A program made the translations under genes and the position numbers. Shown piece by piece: positions 1 through 12,879 of a stretch of DNA of 64,000 nt. A model generated the notes under the pieces. The model had not been told where the DNA came from. It did no database searches and worked only from the letters and a program-made list of their open reading frames with translations. Source of the DNA: Bacillus methanolicus (lineage in GTDB: Bacteria > Bacillota > Bacilli > Bacillales > Cytobacillaceae); the NCBI RefSeq assembly GCF_028888695.1, contig NZ_PNFF01000001.1, positions 2,117,501 to 2,181,500 of the forward strand. The letters are read 5' to 3'. How positions within the stretch are numbered: the stretch's first letter is position 1; every line of letters begins with the position of its first letter.

Positions 1-238
1 GATCCTGCCCGATGACATATTCATCAAGAATTTCACGAATTTCTTTTGGTTTCGGCACATCTTTGAACTCTACTTCTTCCTCAGTACCTAGCTCTTCCTC
101 CACAATTTCAGTGCATAATTCAATACACTCATCACATATATATACACCCGGACCGGCAACTAATTTTCGGACCTGATCTTGTGTTTTACCACAGAAAGAA
201 CACTTTAGCTGTCCTTTTTCATCATTAAATTTAAACAT
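1..238 (-). CDS. clpX: ATP-dependent Clp protease ATP-binding subunit ClpX (5' part, cut by window edge)
   Basis: Only the first 79 codons are present; the gene runs off the left edge. ClpX is the AAA+ unfoldase that feeds substrates to ClpP in the cytoplasm. The visible part is the N-terminal zinc-binding dimerisation domain: Cys13, Cys16, Cys35 and Cys38 form the CxxC...CxxC treble clef, followed by an acidic linker and the start of the AAA+ module (EYVIGQD). The ATG at 238 has an AAGGGGTG ribosome site just upstream. tig lies immediately upstream in the transcript direction, the usual Bacillus order. Identity is firm although the Walker motifs lie outside the window. Confidence 0.95.
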   Translation of the reverse strand, partial: MFKFNDEKGQLKCSFCGKTQDQVRKLVAGPGVYICDECIELCTEIVEEELGTEEEVEFKDVPKPKEIREILDEYVIGQD

Positions 239-342
239 TTAATTCACCCCTTCGAGAACTTCTATATACACATGTGGATCACAAGCGAACTATTTTTATT
301 ATTCAGCCTTCTATAAGAAAAAATCTAGCAGTTATGTATTGC

Positions 343-351
343 ATTGTATCA
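343..351 (-). promoter_or_regulatory. candidate clpX promoter (extended -10)
   Basis: On the minus strand the stretch between tig and clpX contains TGATACAAT, an extended -10 (TGn plus TACAAT) about 105 bases before the clpX start. No good -35 hexamer is visible. Apart from this and the tig terminator, 239-560 shows nothing recognisable. Confidence 0.3.
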
Positions 352-510
352 CATTTTTTAGGTAGACAGGTACTAATTACTCTTAAATAAGTTTAGTTGC
401 AAAACTTTGGCATGGCATTCACTGATAAAAAAATATGTACTAATTCATCTTATCCAGAAACACGCTGCTTAAATCCTATATTTTACAACTTTATAATATA
501 TGTATATGTA

Positions 511-540
511 TAAAACAAGGCACGATTGCATCGCGCCTTG
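511..540 (-). terminator. rho-independent terminator of tig
   Basis: Read on the minus strand, an 11-bp stem (CAAGGCGCGAT / ATCGTGCCTTG, one G-T wobble, loop GCA) is followed by TTTTA. It lies 20 bases after the tig stop codon, so clpX is probably transcribed separately. Confidence 0.8.
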
Positions 541-560
541 CTTTTTGTAGTTATTTTCTA

Positions 561-1865
561 TTATTTTTCTACGGGTTTGCTTTCAACTGTTTTGCTGTTT
601 TCTACAAGGAAATCGATCGCTTTTCGATTTTGAAGATCTCCTTTTATACCATCAAGGCTTCCTATAGCTTTTTTAATGTCATCTACTGACATGTTATACA
701 TATCTGCCATTTTTTGCAGTTCTTCGTTTACTTCTTCATCTGTTACTTCAATATTTTCTGCTTTTGCAATGGCTTCAAGAGTAAGGGCAACACGAACGCG
801 CTTTTCAGCTTCTTCTTTCATTTGTTCGCGAAGAGCATTTTCATCCTGACCTGAGAATTGGAAGTATAAGTCAAGGGTCATGCCTTGCATTTGCAGACGC
901 TGTTCAAATTCATTCAACATGCGATCCACTTCATTCTCAACCATTACTTCAGGAAGATCAATTTCTGCATTTTCTGCTGCCTTTTCAACAACTGTATCAC
1001 GAACGTGGTGCTCAGCCTCATGCTGTTTATCATGTTCTAAGCGTTCTTTGATTTTTGCTTTCAACTCTTCAAAAGTTTCAGCTTCATCATCCACGTCTTT
1101 TGCAAATTCATCATCAAGCTCAGGAAGGACCTTTGTTTTCACTTCATGAACTTTCACTTTAAATACTGCAGGTTTACCTGCTAATTCTGCCGCATGATAT
1201 TCTTCAGGGAATGTTACCTGAATTTCTTTTTCTTCCCCTGCAGCTGTACCTACTAATTGCTCTTCAAAGCCAGGAATGAATGAACCTGAGCCAAGTTCAA
1301 GAGAATAGTTTTCTCCTTTTCCGCCTTCAAACGCTTCCCCATCAACAAATCCTTCAAAGTCGATCACAACTGTGTCGCCATTTTCAGCAGTTCCTTCTTC
1401 TTTCACTACAATCTCAGCATGGCGCTCTTGAAGAGCTTTTATTTCATTATTTACATCTTCGTCTGTTACACTTGTATCAAATGCTTCTACTTCAATTCCT
1501 TTGTATTCACCAAGTTTCACTTCCGGCTTTACTGTAACAGTTGCTTTGAAAATTAAGCTTTTGCCCTTTTCAATTTGTTCAACATCAATTTCAGGGCGGC
1601 CAACAGGCTCAATACCAGTTTCTTCGACCGCATTTACAAATGCATCAGGCAATAGATAATCAATTGCATCCTGATAAAGAGATTCAACGCCAAAGCGCTT
1701 TTCAAAAAGGGAGCGAGGCATTTTTCCTTTACGGAAACCAGGAACGCTGACCTGTTTTACTACCTTTTTAAATGCGAAGTCTAAACCTTCGTTGAATTTT
1801 TCTGCATCTACTTCGAATGTAAGAACCCCGCGGCTCCCTTCTAATTTTTCCCAATTCGCAGACAT
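561..1865 (-). CDS. tig: trigger factor (ribosome-associated chaperone and prolyl isomerase)
   Basis: This is trigger factor, the chaperone that binds nascent chains at the ribosomal exit tunnel. The product has 434 residues, the normal length. The ribosome-docking signature GFRKGKMP is at residues 43-50. The FKBP-type PPIase domain follows at about 160-245 ([17 protein letters not shown]), then the helical C-terminal substrate cradle. The open frame continues 32 codons upstream to 1961, but the ATG at 1865 is preferred: it has a GGAGGG ribosome site and begins MSANW like other Bacillus trigger factors, while the upstream ATG has none. It has its own promoter and terminator. Confidence 0.96.
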   Translation of the reverse strand: MSANWEKLEGSRGVLTFEVDAEKFNEGLDFAFKKVVKQVSVPGFRKGKMPRSLFEKRFGVESLYQDAIDYLLPDAFVNAVEETGIEPVGRPEIDVEQIEKGKSLIFKATVTVKPEVKLGEYKGIEVEAFDTSVTDEDVNNEIKALQERHAEIVVKEEGTAENGDTVVIDFEGFVDGEAFEGGKGENYSLELGSGSFIPGFEEQLVGTAAGEEKEIQVTFPEEYHAAELAGKPAVFKVKVHEVKTKVLPELDDEFAKDVDDEAETFEELKAKIKERLEHDKQHEAEHHVRDTVVEKAAENAEIDLPEVMVENEVDRMLNEFEQRLQMQGMTLDLYFQFSGQDENALREQMKEEAEKRVRVALTLEAIAKAENIEVTDEEVNEELQKMADMYNMSVDDIKKAIGSLDGIKGDLQNRKAIDFLVENSKTVESKPVEK

Positions 1866-1996
1866 ACCGTTTTTTCCCTCCAACAAATCTATTATCATTT
1901 TCAATGATCGAAAATCGTCTGAATATGTCTTGTCTTGCAAGTCATAATCCATTGTTTTCATATAAAATTATTCTGTTTGCATATTACAACCATTAC

Positions 1997-2024
1997 ATTA
2001 TACCATACGTTTACATTGTTTCAA
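1997..2024 (-). promoter_or_regulatory. sigma-A promoter of tig
   Basis: The minus strand reads TTGAAA, 16 bases, TATAAT. The predicted start near 1990 gives a leader of about 125 bases before the tig ATG at 1865, supporting that start over the one at 1961. Confidence 0.7.
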
Positions 2025-2034
2025 CAGCCCAAGC

Positions 2035-3060
2035 CTAAATAATCGGATAAGAAATTTCTTCTACTTCCCTGATAATTTTCATAGCCTTTTTTATATCTTC
2101 TGGGGAAGCATTATATTTTTCAGCAAATTCGCCAACTGAATGCGCTGATCCAAAGTATTCCGATCCTATAAAATGGTAGGCAGCTGCCCAAACGGAAGGA
2201 TTACTTGGACCGAAATCAAATGGATACATAAGAAAGAAATGCCGCTCAATTAACGTTTTAATATTTTTAAACAAAACCGGATCCTCGTTTTCGAGTGTAT
2301 CTTTTAACATATAAGTGATCTCGAACATTTTGTTTTGTTCCCGAATATCCGCTAATTTAACTGGAATAAAGTATTCTGATCTGCCAAATTTATAAACACG
2401 GACTTCTTTTTCATATTCCTGCTCTTTTAAAATGTTTAGCAGCATTGTTTTTAAGAAAGGATGTCCTTCCTCCGAAATGAAGTAAGTTTTTATTTCTTCA
2501 ACAAATGGCCGAATGTTTTGCTTCGATATCTTTGCAACTTTTAGTATTTGCTCTTTAGGGTCATTACTTGAAAACAAATTGTTTTTATTCTCTTGTAATG
2601 AGTGCAAATTTTCTTCTTCATCCCGCTTTTCATTTTTACCCTTGAACATTTTTTTACTTAAGTGGAGCATTCTTGAAAACTGTTCAAACTTCTCCGGCGG
2701 GATTTCCTTTTCTTCCAGAAGGGCTTCGATCACAGCTGCTATTTCTTCATATTCATTCAACTGAACGAGAATGCTAATATACAATTCAACAATCTGAAAA
2801 TAGTCGCCGATTCCCTCATTTAGCATCTCCTTCGCCAGCATTTTTGCCTCTCTAAGATTTCCCGATTCAAAATAGGCAAGGACAAGTCCAATATGAATTT
2901 CGGTGTTCTTCGGATCAAGATTCTTTGCTTCAGAAAATAAATGGATCGCCTCGTGGTATTTTTTTTGCTGCAGTTTTTCCAATCCTTTTTCCTTTAACCT
3001 TTTTTCCAAATCGGGAAACAGTATTATATTCCCTTTATTGCTAAGATCCCGTCTTTTCAT
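2035..3060 (-). CDS. ysoA: TPR-repeat protein YsoA
   Basis: A cytoplasmic protein of 341 residues with tetratricopeptide-like repeats in its N-terminal third: KGLEKLQQKKYHEAIHLFSEA, then NTEIHIGLVLAYFESGNLREA and a further helical pair to about residue 130. A charged linker (about 145-165) leads to a C-terminal domain rich in aromatic residues, with no catalytic motif I recognise. Position between tig and leuD is that of B. subtilis ysoA. The ATG at 3060 has AAGGCGG nine bases upstream. TPR proteins usually mediate protein contacts; no specific partner can be read here. Confidence 0.8.
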   Translation of the reverse strand: MKRRDLSNKGNIILFPDLEKRLKEKGLEKLQQKKYHEAIHLFSEAKNLDPKNTEIHIGLVLAYFESGNLREAKMLAKEMLNEGIGDYFQIVELYISILVQLNEYEEIAAVIEALLEEKEIPPEKFEQFSRMLHLSKKMFKGKNEKRDEEENLHSLQENKNNLFSSNDPKEQILKVAKISKQNIRPFVEEIKTYFISEEGHPFLKTMLLNILKEQEYEKEVRVYKFGRSEYFIPVKLADIREQNKMFEITYMLKDTLENEDPVLFKNIKTLIERHFFLMYPFDFGPSNPSVWAAAYHFIGSEYFGSAHSVGEFAEKYNASPEDIKKAMKIIREVEEISYPII

Positions 3061-3114
3061 ACTGTTACCGCCTTACTAATTTAGTTAAGGATAGTTTAGC
3101 ACGAAAGGAACCGT

Positions 3115-3147
3115 GAAAAAAAGATTCACAGTAATAACTGTGAATCT
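3115..3147 (-). terminator. rho-independent terminator of the ilv-leu operon
   Basis: A perfect 11-bp stem (AGATTCACAGT / ACTGTGAATCT, 4-base loop) is followed by TTTTTTTC on the minus strand. It begins inside the leuD stop codon, so it closes the ilvB-leuD transcript. Confidence 0.9.
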
Positions 3148-3736
3148 AAACATTTAATGATTTGTTTTCGTAGGCTTTTATATAATCCTCAAGCTGTAAT
3201 GTAATTTCAATTTCATCCCAGCCGTTTAGAAGTAGTTTCTTCCAATACGGATGAATATCGAAAGAAGCTTTGAACCCTGATTCATCGGACACATATTGTT
3301 CTTCAAGGTTAATGGTTAATGTGTACGGCTGGTCTTTGGCCTGCTCAAGAAGATAAGCAACATGTTCTGCTTCAAGAGTTATAGGAAGCATTCCGTTTTT
3401 CAAACAATTTTGATAAAAGATGTCAGCGAACGATGGAGCAATAATCGCTTTAAAACCATAATCCAACAGCGCCCATGGTGCATGCTCCCTGGAAGAGCCG
3501 CAGCCGAAGTTTTCATTGACAATTAATATTGTTGCTCCTTGGTTTTCCGGAAAATTCAATTCAAACTCCGGGTTCAAAGTGCCATCCGGCAAAAAGCGCC
3601 AATCATAAAATAAAAATTCCCCAAATCCGGTCTTTTCAATCCTTTTTAAAAATTGTTTAGGAATTATTTGATCCGTATCAACATTTGCTCGATCAAGTGC
3701 AGCTGCTTTTCCTTTAAATTGTTGAAATCCGCTCAT
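3146..3736 (-). CDS. leuD: 3-isopropylmalate dehydratase small subunit
   Basis: LeuD pairs with LeuC to isomerise 2-isopropylmalate to 3-isopropylmalate in leucine synthesis. The product has 196 residues, close to other Bacillus LeuD. The aconitase swivel-domain signature NFGCGSSREHAPWAL is present near residue 80, and RANVDTDQIIPKQFL marks the N-terminus. It is the last gene of the operon, 15 bases after leuC, with a strong terminator starting at its stop codon. Expression should follow the T-box at 11304-11610. Nothing is unusual. Confidence 0.97.
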   Translation of the reverse strand: MSGFQQFKGKAAALDRANVDTDQIIPKQFLKRIEKTGFGEFLFYDWRFLPDGTLNPEFELNFPENQGATILIVNENFGCGSSREHAPWALLDYGFKAIIAPSFADIFYQNCLKNGMLPITLEAEHVAYLLEQAKDQPYTLTINLEEQYVSDESGFKASFDIHPYWKKLLLNGWDEIEITLQLEDYIKAYENKSLNV

Positions 3737-3751
3737 TGGAAATCCTCCTTT

Positions 3752-5164
3752 CTAGACAGCCTCTGTGACAGCTAATTTACGAACATCCACAAACCTGCCG
3801 TAAATGGCAGCCGCGGCAGCCATGGCCGGACTTACAAGATGAGTACGGGCGCCTGCCCCCTGCCGTCCTTCAAAGTTTCGGTTTGAAGTCGAGGCACAAT
3901 GTTCTCCCGGAGGAACTACATCGGAATTCATGCTTAAACACATACTGCAGCCGGAATCTCTCCATTCAAATCCTGCTTCAATAAAAACCTTGTCAAGCCC
4001 TTCCTCTTCCGCCTGCATTTTTACTTGTTGCGACCCAGGCACAACAAGAGCTCTTACCCCTGGATGCACACGTTTTCCTTTCGCAATTTCTGCAGCCGCC
4101 CTTAAATCTTCAATTCGAGAATTCGTACAGGAGCCAATGAATACATGCTGAATCTCAATATCTTCAATTTTCGTTCCTTCTGAAAGACCCATATATGATA
4201 AAGCTCTTTCTATTGATTTCCGTTCTGTCTCTGTTTTTGCTTCACTTAAATAAGGGATATGTCCGGATATTGGCGAAGTCATTCCCGGATTCGTTCCCCA
4301 GCTTACCATCGGTTCAATATCGCTCCCGTTAATGGAAAGTACTTTATCATAATGGGCATCAGGATCTGATGCGAGTTTCTTCCATTGCAATACCTTTTCT
4401 TCAAAGCTTTCTCCCTTCGGTGCATATTTTCTGCCTTTTAAATAAGAAAAAGTAGTTTCATCAGGGCTGATTAAACCTGCTCTCGCACCACCTTCAATTG
4501 ACATATTGCATATCGTCATCCGTTCTTCCATCGACATATTTTCAATAACTTCTCCGCAATATTCAATGATGTACCCTGTTCCAAACCTCACTCCAAATTT
4601 AGCCAAAATGTACAAAATTACGTCTTTTGCGCTAACCATCGGAGCAAGCTTTCCATTTATTTCAAGCTTTAATGTTTTTGGTTTTGTTTGCCAGAGCGTT
4701 TGTGTTGCCAATACGTGCTCCACTTCACTAGTTCCAATACCAAATGCAAGAGCCCCAAAAGCGCCGTGAGTGGATGTATGGCTATCTCCGCAAACCACCG
4801 TCAAACCGGGCTGCGTTAATCCGAGCTCAGGTCCGATCACATGGACAATTCCCTGCTCCGGACTATTTAAATCCGCTAACGGAATTCCAAACTCTTTACA
4901 GTTTTTTTCAAGTGTACTAATTTGGTTTAAAGCCACTTCATCATCAATTTTAAACCGGTTAATTGTCGGAACATTATGGTCCATTGTCGCAAACGTCTTG
5001 TCAGGTCTTCTCACCTTCCGGTTTTTGAGCCTCAAACCTGAGAAAGCTTGAGGAGATGTCACTTCATGAACGAGATGAAGATCAATATAAAGCAAGTCCG
5101 GCTTTCCTTCTTCGCGATACACGACATGTTGTTCCCATATTTTATCGATAATCGATTTTCCCAT
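3752..5164 (-). CDS. leuC: 3-isopropylmalate dehydratase large subunit
   Basis: The large, [4Fe-4S]-bearing subunit of isopropylmalate isomerase, 470 residues, as expected. The cluster ligands are visible as Cys346 in GSCTNSR and Cys406 and Cys409 in SGCSMCL. The N-terminal [14 protein letters not shown] motif is typical of the aconitase superfamily. The ATG at 5164 has a GAGGGGG ribosome site. Upstream, an unusually long 147-base gap to leuB holds a structured inverted repeat (5205-5304), while the other junctions of the operon are short. Confidence 0.97.
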   Translation of the reverse strand: MGKSIIDKIWEQHVVYREEGKPDLLYIDLHLVHEVTSPQAFSGLRLKNRKVRRPDKTFATMDHNVPTINRFKIDDEVALNQISTLEKNCKEFGIPLADLNSPEQGIVHVIGPELGLTQPGLTVVCGDSHTSTHGAFGALAFGIGTSEVEHVLATQTLWQTKPKTLKLEINGKLAPMVSAKDVILYILAKFGVRFGTGYIIEYCGEVIENMSMEERMTICNMSIEGGARAGLISPDETTFSYLKGRKYAPKGESFEEKVLQWKKLASDPDAHYDKVLSINGSDIEPMVSWGTNPGMTSPISGHIPYLSEAKTETERKSIERALSYMGLSEGTKIEDIEIQHVFIGSCTNSRIEDLRAAAEIAKGKRVHPGVRALVVPGSQQVKMQAEEEGLDKVFIEAGFEWRDSGCSMCLSMNSDVVPPGEHCASTSNRNFEGRQGAGARTHLVSPAMAAAAAIYGRFVDVRKLAVTEAV

Positions 5165-5204
5165 GTCGATCCCCCTCTGTTGTAGTAAAAAATTTGATGA
5201 AAAC

Positions 5205-5304
5205 AGGGGCTTAATTTTTAGGGTCTGGCTCCCTCCGAAAATGACAATAAGAATGGTTTTTTTGTTTGTCTATATGTTGTATTGGAGGGGTCTGACCCGC
5301 CCCT
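5205..5304. repeat. nested inverted repeat between leuB and leuC
   Basis: Three arm pairs nest in order: AGGGGC (5205) with GCCCCT (5299), GGGTC (5221) with GACCC (5294), and CCCTCC (5231) with GGAGGG (5284), around a T-rich loop of about 47 bases. The GGGTCTGGCTC / GGGTCTGACCC core recurs elsewhere in the window (16746, 24145, 49625). Transcribed within the operon, it would fold into a stem just upstream of the leuC ribosome site. Confidence 0.6.
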
Positions 5305-5311
5305 ATTCTTC

Positions 5312-6424
5312 CTATGCATGAGCGTTCATGATACTTAATGTTGCTTCATTATCTAAGAGAACCGCTTTTATTTTTTCTACCATCTCTGTAGTGGTAATAA
5401 CTTTCGCGCCGGCTGAATCGAGATCTTTTGTTCTGTATCCTGCATCAAGAACTTGATTAACAGCGTTTTCTACAGCTTTCGCTTCCTCTTCCAGCCCAAA
5501 CGAGAGGCGAAGCATCATGGCGGCAGATAAAATCATAGCAATTGGATTCGCGATATTTTTGCCTTGTATATCAGGAGCTGATCCGTGAATTGGTTCATAT
5601 AAATAAGGGCCTGTAAGTGAAAGGCTTGCCGACGGAAGCATTCCAAGCGATCCGGTCAAGACGGATGCTTCATCACTCAAAATATCTCCAAACATATTTT
5701 CAGTTACAATGACATCAAACTGTTTCGGATTTTTAATTAATTGCATCGCAGCATTATCAACAAGCATATGCTGAAGTTCTACGTCAGGGAATTTTTTTGC
5801 AATCTCTTCAGCGACTTCCCGCCACATTCGGCTAGTTTCAAGAACATTTGCCTTATCTACCGATGTAACCTTCTTCTTTCTTTTTTTTGCTAGCTTGAAC
5901 GCCGTTTCAATCACGCGTTCCATTTCTTCCCGATGGTAAAAGAGCGTATCAACAGCGGCTTCCTTACCGTCTTTGCTCAAACGCTCGCTCGGTTTTCCAA
6001 AGTATAAGCCCCCTGTCAACTCCCTTACCATCAGCATATCCACATCCTCGATCACTTCCGGTCGAAGCGGCGAGGAATCAGCAAGACTTTTGTAATAAGT
6101 TGTCGGTCTTAAGTTCGCATACAAATTTAATTCTTTGCGAATCTTTAACAAACCTTGTTCCGGCCGAAGATGGACAGGAAGATGATCCCATTTTGGACCT
6201 CCAACCGCTCCAAGCAGAACTGCGTCGCTTTCCTTACAAATCGTAACCGTTTCTTCAGGTAATGGGCTTCCGGTGGCATCGTATGCTTCTCCCCCAATCT
6301 TTCCATAGGAAAATTGGAATTGTATGCCAAATCGTTCTCCAACTGCTTGTAAAATCTGAATTGCACCGGCAGTTACTTCCTTTCCAACCCCATCTCCAGG
6401 CAATACAGCAATTTTTTTTGTCAT
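5312..6424 (-). CDS. leuB: 3-isopropylmalate dehydrogenase
   Basis: LeuB oxidatively decarboxylates 3-isopropylmalate with NAD, the third leucine step. The product has 370 residues. Family motifs include the N-terminal LPGDGVGKEV, the substrate-binding arginines in LRPEQGLLKIRKELNLYANLRP, and the metal/NAD region NMFGDILSDEASVLTGSLGMLPSASL followed by EPIHGSAPDI. The ATG at 6424 follows a GGAGGAG site, 25 bases after leuA. Nothing departs from the family. Confidence 0.97.
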   Translation of the reverse strand: MTKKIAVLPGDGVGKEVTAGAIQILQAVGERFGIQFQFSYGKIGGEAYDATGSPLPEETVTICKESDAVLLGAVGGPKWDHLPVHLRPEQGLLKIRKELNLYANLRPTTYYKSLADSSPLRPEVIEDVDMLMVRELTGGLYFGKPSERLSKDGKEAAVDTLFYHREEMERVIETAFKLAKKRKKKVTSVDKANVLETSRMWREVAEEIAKKFPDVELQHMLVDNAAMQLIKNPKQFDVIVTENMFGDILSDEASVLTGSLGMLPSASLSLTGPYLYEPIHGSAPDIQGKNIANPIAMILSAAMMLRLSFGLEEEAKAVENAVNQVLDAGYRTKDLDSAGAKVITTTEMVEKIKAVLLDNEATLSIMNAHA

Positions 6425-6449
6425 CGGAAATCTCCTCCGTTAATTTACA

Positions 6450-9547
<3,098 letters not shown>

Positions 9548-9551
<4 letters not shown>

Positions 9552-11263
9552 TCTTTAACACCTACCATTTCATGTATCCCTTTTCCTGGTGCGATCATCG
9601 GGTAGACATTTTCATCAGGATTTACACGGAAATCAAGAAGAACCGGCTCCCGAGTATGCAAAACTTCGTTTAGGATTTTTTCTGCTTCTTCTTCGGATTG
9701 AATTTCATAACCTTTTATTCCGTAAGCTTCCGCCAATTTTACGAATGAAGGAAGTGTCGGAAACTTACTATGTGAGAAACGGGATTGATAAAAGATTTCC
9801 TGCCATTGCCGGACCATTCCGAGCGCTTGGTTGTTAAGAATAATGATTTTTATCGGAAGCTGGAGTTCAGCAATAACTGCAAGCTCCTGGCTGCACATTT
9901 GAAATCCGCCATCACCTGAAATTGAAAGGACGCATGCATCCGGGTCTGCCAGCTGGGCCCCAATACTTGCGGGAAGCCCGAAACCCATTGTTCCTAAACC
10001 GCCAGACGTTACCCATCTGTCCGGCTTTTTGAAAGGATAATACTGAGCTGCCCACATTTGATGTTGTCCAACATCGGTGACAACAATTGCTTCACCATTC
10101 GTTTTCTCATACAGCATCTCCATAACTTTTTGCGGTTTTAGTGTAGCATCTTCCTCATAGTGGAACGGATGCTTTGTTTTCCATTCCTGTATAGTATTCA
10201 ACCATTCCTTGTTCTCTGGCGGCCTTCCTTCTTGAGCAATCAGTTGGGTTAATGCCTCCTTGGCATCGGCAACAACCGGAATTTGTGTTGGTACATTTTT
10301 GCCGATCTCTGCAGGATCGATATCAATATGGGCCACTGTCGCTTTAGGGGCAAAATGCTGCAGGTTTCCGGTAAGCCGGTCATCAAAACGGGCTCCGATA
10401 TTGACGAGTAAATCACATTCATACAGTGCCATATTCGCTGAATAGCAACCATGCATACCTGCCATTCCTACAAACAAAGGGTGGTTTGCAGGAAATCCCC
10501 CTAAACCAAGGAGCGTATGGACAACAGGGATTTGCTGCTGTTCGGCATATATCTTTAATTCTTCTGATGCTTTTGCATGGAGGACACCTGCACCGGCTAA
10601 AATAACAGGACGTTTTGCACTGCTTACAGCCTCTGTTAATTTTCTAATCTGCAAATAATTCGGCTGCGTATTCGGCTGATATCCCGGCAAATTGACTTCA
10701 ACATCATCCGGAACATATGCAACAGACGCTGCCATATCTTTCGGAATATCGATTAAGACCGGACCCGGTCTTCCGCTTGAAGCAATATAAAATGCTTCTT
10801 TTACGATCCGAGGAATGTCTTCAATGTTGCGAACCTGGTAATTGTATTTGGTTATTGGTGTCGTTATACCGAGAATATCTGCCTCCTGAAATGCGTCTGT
10901 CCCGATTACGCTAGTTGCTACTTGCCCTGTGAATACAACAAGCGGTAAAGAATCCATCATCGCATCTGTCAATCCGGTTACAATGTTAGTTGCACCAGGA
11001 CCCGATGTAGCAATGACTACCCCTGGTTTCCCGGTGATTCTTGCGTAACCTTCGGCAGCATGAATTCCTCCTTGTTCATGCCTCGGGAGCACATGTAAGA
11101 TCTTAGAATCGTAAATCTTGTCGTAAATCGGAAGGACAGCCCCGCCCGGATATCCAAATATCACTTCAACATTTTCCTTTACCAGTGCTTCGAGCAATAA
11201 TTCTGCGCCACTCATCGCCTTTTTTTCAGCCTTTTTTTTCGTAAAGGCAGTTTCCTGCAACAT
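9548..11263 (-). CDS. ilvB: acetolactate synthase large (catalytic) subunit
   Basis: The thiamine-diphosphate-dependent catalytic subunit, which makes acetolactate from pyruvate. The product has 571 residues in the usual three domains. The N-terminal half has [13 protein letters not shown] and the catalytic-glutamate region [15 protein letters not shown]. The central FAD-binding domain includes [11 protein letters not shown]. The ThDP/Mg motif [12 protein letters not shown] with its downstream [14 protein letters not shown] is near residues 435-475. The ATG at 11263 has a strong AGGAGG site. It is the first gene after the leucine T-box leader. Confidence 0.97.
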
Positions 11264-11303
11264 TTTTGAGACCTCCTATTAATCACTGATTAAAAAATAA
11301 ATT

Positions 11304-11610
11304 AAAAAAAGCCCTTCCATCCCCTAAACAGCCCACTTCACTTGGGCCTAAGGGGTGAAAAGGCTTTGAAACCTGTTCCACGGTACCACCCTTATTCACG
11401 CAACGTATGCGTGCACTCATGAACAGCAAACATTTTGCTGCTCGTTTTGATAACGGGTGCCGTGCACCCGACCGGCCCTACTTGAATTCTCTTTCAAGCC
11501 AATGCTCGGAGGTGAGTTCATTTTATGGTGCCATTGCCAGTTCTCAGCTTCTCCGGCTCTCTGTTAATGGCGGTCCATAAAACTACTTATCCTCTTCAAC
11601 GCTTTAGATT
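11304..11610 (-). promoter_or_regulatory. T-box riboswitch (leucine specifier CTC) of the ilv-leu operon
   Basis: Read on the minus strand, the leader has a T-box sequence AAGGGTGGTACCGTGGAAC at about 11375-11393. In Stem I the motif GAACTCACCTCCGAGC places CTC (Leu) at 11516-11514 as the specifier codon. A terminator follows at 11304-11367, with AAAGCC...GGGCTTTTTTT arms and a GGCCC / GGGCT upper stem. Uncharged leucyl-tRNA should favour the antiterminator and open the operon. The leader begins right at the ilvE stop codon and I see no strong promoter between them. Confidence 0.93.
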
Positions 11611-11612
11611 AT

Positions 11613-12518
11613 TCAGCTAACATGTGTGGTTTCCTGTTGATAATTTACTTTAAGTCCTTCTTTAACTACCCGTTCCCTGAATTTTTCCAATAATTTTTTC
11701 GTGTGGACCCCAGGTACACCATCGCCAATGACTCTGCCATCCACTTTTACGACTGCAATAACTTCAGCTGCGGTTCCTGTAAGGAAAACCTCATCTGCTG
11801 TATAAACATCATGTCTTGTAAACGGCTCTTCTTTCACCTCGTAGCCAAGCTCCTCAGCAATATCCATTACAGCGTTTCTCGTAATACCTTCAAGTGCTCC
11901 GACATAACCGGGCGGTGTTATGAAAACCCCGTCTTTGACGATGAAAATGTTATCTGCCGAGCCTTCAGCGACATAGCCTTGATCATTTAGCATGAGCGCT
12001 TCTTTCACGTTCGCCAAATGGGCTTCGATTTTTACGAGTACATTATTTAAATAGTTTAATGATTTTACTTTCGGGCTTAATACATCCGATCTGTTTCGCC
12101 TTGTAGCTACTGTAACTATTTCCAGTCCTTTTTCATATAATTCTTTAGGATAAATAGTCAACGGTTCGACAATGACAACAACGCTGGCTGATTTACAATT
12201 ATATGGATCTAAACCGAGATCTCCTACTCCTCTGGAGACAACAACCCGGATATAGGCATCTTCGAACCGGTTTCTTTTCACTGTTTCAGCGATAATTTTT
12301 GTTAACTCATCCTGAGTATGAGGAATTTCAAGCATAATCGACTTTGCCGATCGGTAGAGGCGATCCAAATGCTCTTTCATACGAAAGATATTGCCGCTGT
12401 ATACACGTATCCCCTCAAAAACTCCGTCTCCGTACAAAAACCCATGATCATATACTGAAATTTTGGCGTTCTCTTTTGTCACATATTCGCCGTTTAAATA
12501 TATCCATTGTTCGGACAC
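11613..12518 (-). CDS. ilvE: branched-chain amino acid aminotransferase (class IV)
   Basis: A PLP fold-type IV transaminase of 301 residues, performing the last step to valine, leucine and isoleucine. The PLP lysine lies in SPKVKSLNYLNNVLVKIEA near residue 155, with EALMLNDQGYVAEGSADNIFIV and the phosphate-binding LEGITRN following. This is the shorter E. coli-like form, not the roughly 360-residue form of B. subtilis YbgE/YwaA. The start is GTG at 12518 after GGAGGTG. It lies upstream of the T-box and so outside its control. A D-amino-acid transaminase is less likely given the operon. Confidence 0.93.
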   Translation of the reverse strand: MSEQWIYLNGEYVTKENAKISVYDHGFLYGDGVFEGIRVYSGNIFRMKEHLDRLYRSAKSIMLEIPHTQDELTKIIAETVKRNRFEDAYIRVVVSRGVGDLGLDPYNCKSASVVVIVEPLTIYPKELYEKGLEIVTVATRRNRSDVLSPKVKSLNYLNNVLVKIEAHLANVKEALMLNDQGYVAEGSADNIFIVKDGVFITPPGYVGALEGITRNAVMDIAEELGYEVKEEPFTRHDVYTADEVFLTGTAAEVIAVVKVDGRVIGDGVPGVHTKKLLEKFRERVVKEGLKVNYQQETTHVS

Positions 12519-12879
12519 GAAAAACGCACCTCCATACTGTAATAAACGAACACTTTAAACTGTTAAATTTATAAATTGTAAAAAGATGAAAAACGGAAGT
12601 AACCATAAACCTTATTACTTGCCGTTCAAATTGTGATTATTTTACATCATGAGTAAGTACAGAAACGGTTTTTGCCGATCTTTATTGACAGAAAGTTCGG
12701 TTTATTTGAGGACTATCTTACGCTCATTTCATCTGAGAGTCAATAGTCTTTTTATGAATTATTCGATAATTTTGATATATCATTTTCTTTGTATCCGCTT
12801 ACAATGTTGACATGCTAATATTTCTTCGTGTTGAAAAATTTTTAAAATTTTTATTTGATCGGGGAGGTATTTTGCATTC
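12519..12879. other. intergenic region upstream of ilvE, no clear gene
   Basis: AT-rich sequence of 361 bases. It contains the ilvE ribosome site, a plus-strand hairpin (12711-12748) and an AAATTTTTAAAATTTTT stretch near 12835-12852. That stretch loosely resembles a CodY box but has too many departures to call. No convincing sigma-A promoter for ilvE was found. Confidence 0.4.
12711..12754 (+). terminator. terminator-like hairpin upstream of ilvE
   Basis: On the plus strand GACTAT (12711) pairs with ATAGTC (12743), an inner CTCA/TGAG pair sits between, and TTTTT follows. No plus-strand gene lies upstream. It could end a short antisense transcript or be fortuitous. Confidence 0.35.

Noticed and set aside
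12835-12852. Possible CodY box (AAATTTTTAAAATTTTT)
   Set aside because: It departs from AATTTTCWGAAAATT at several central positions and the region is AT-rich, so chance is likely.
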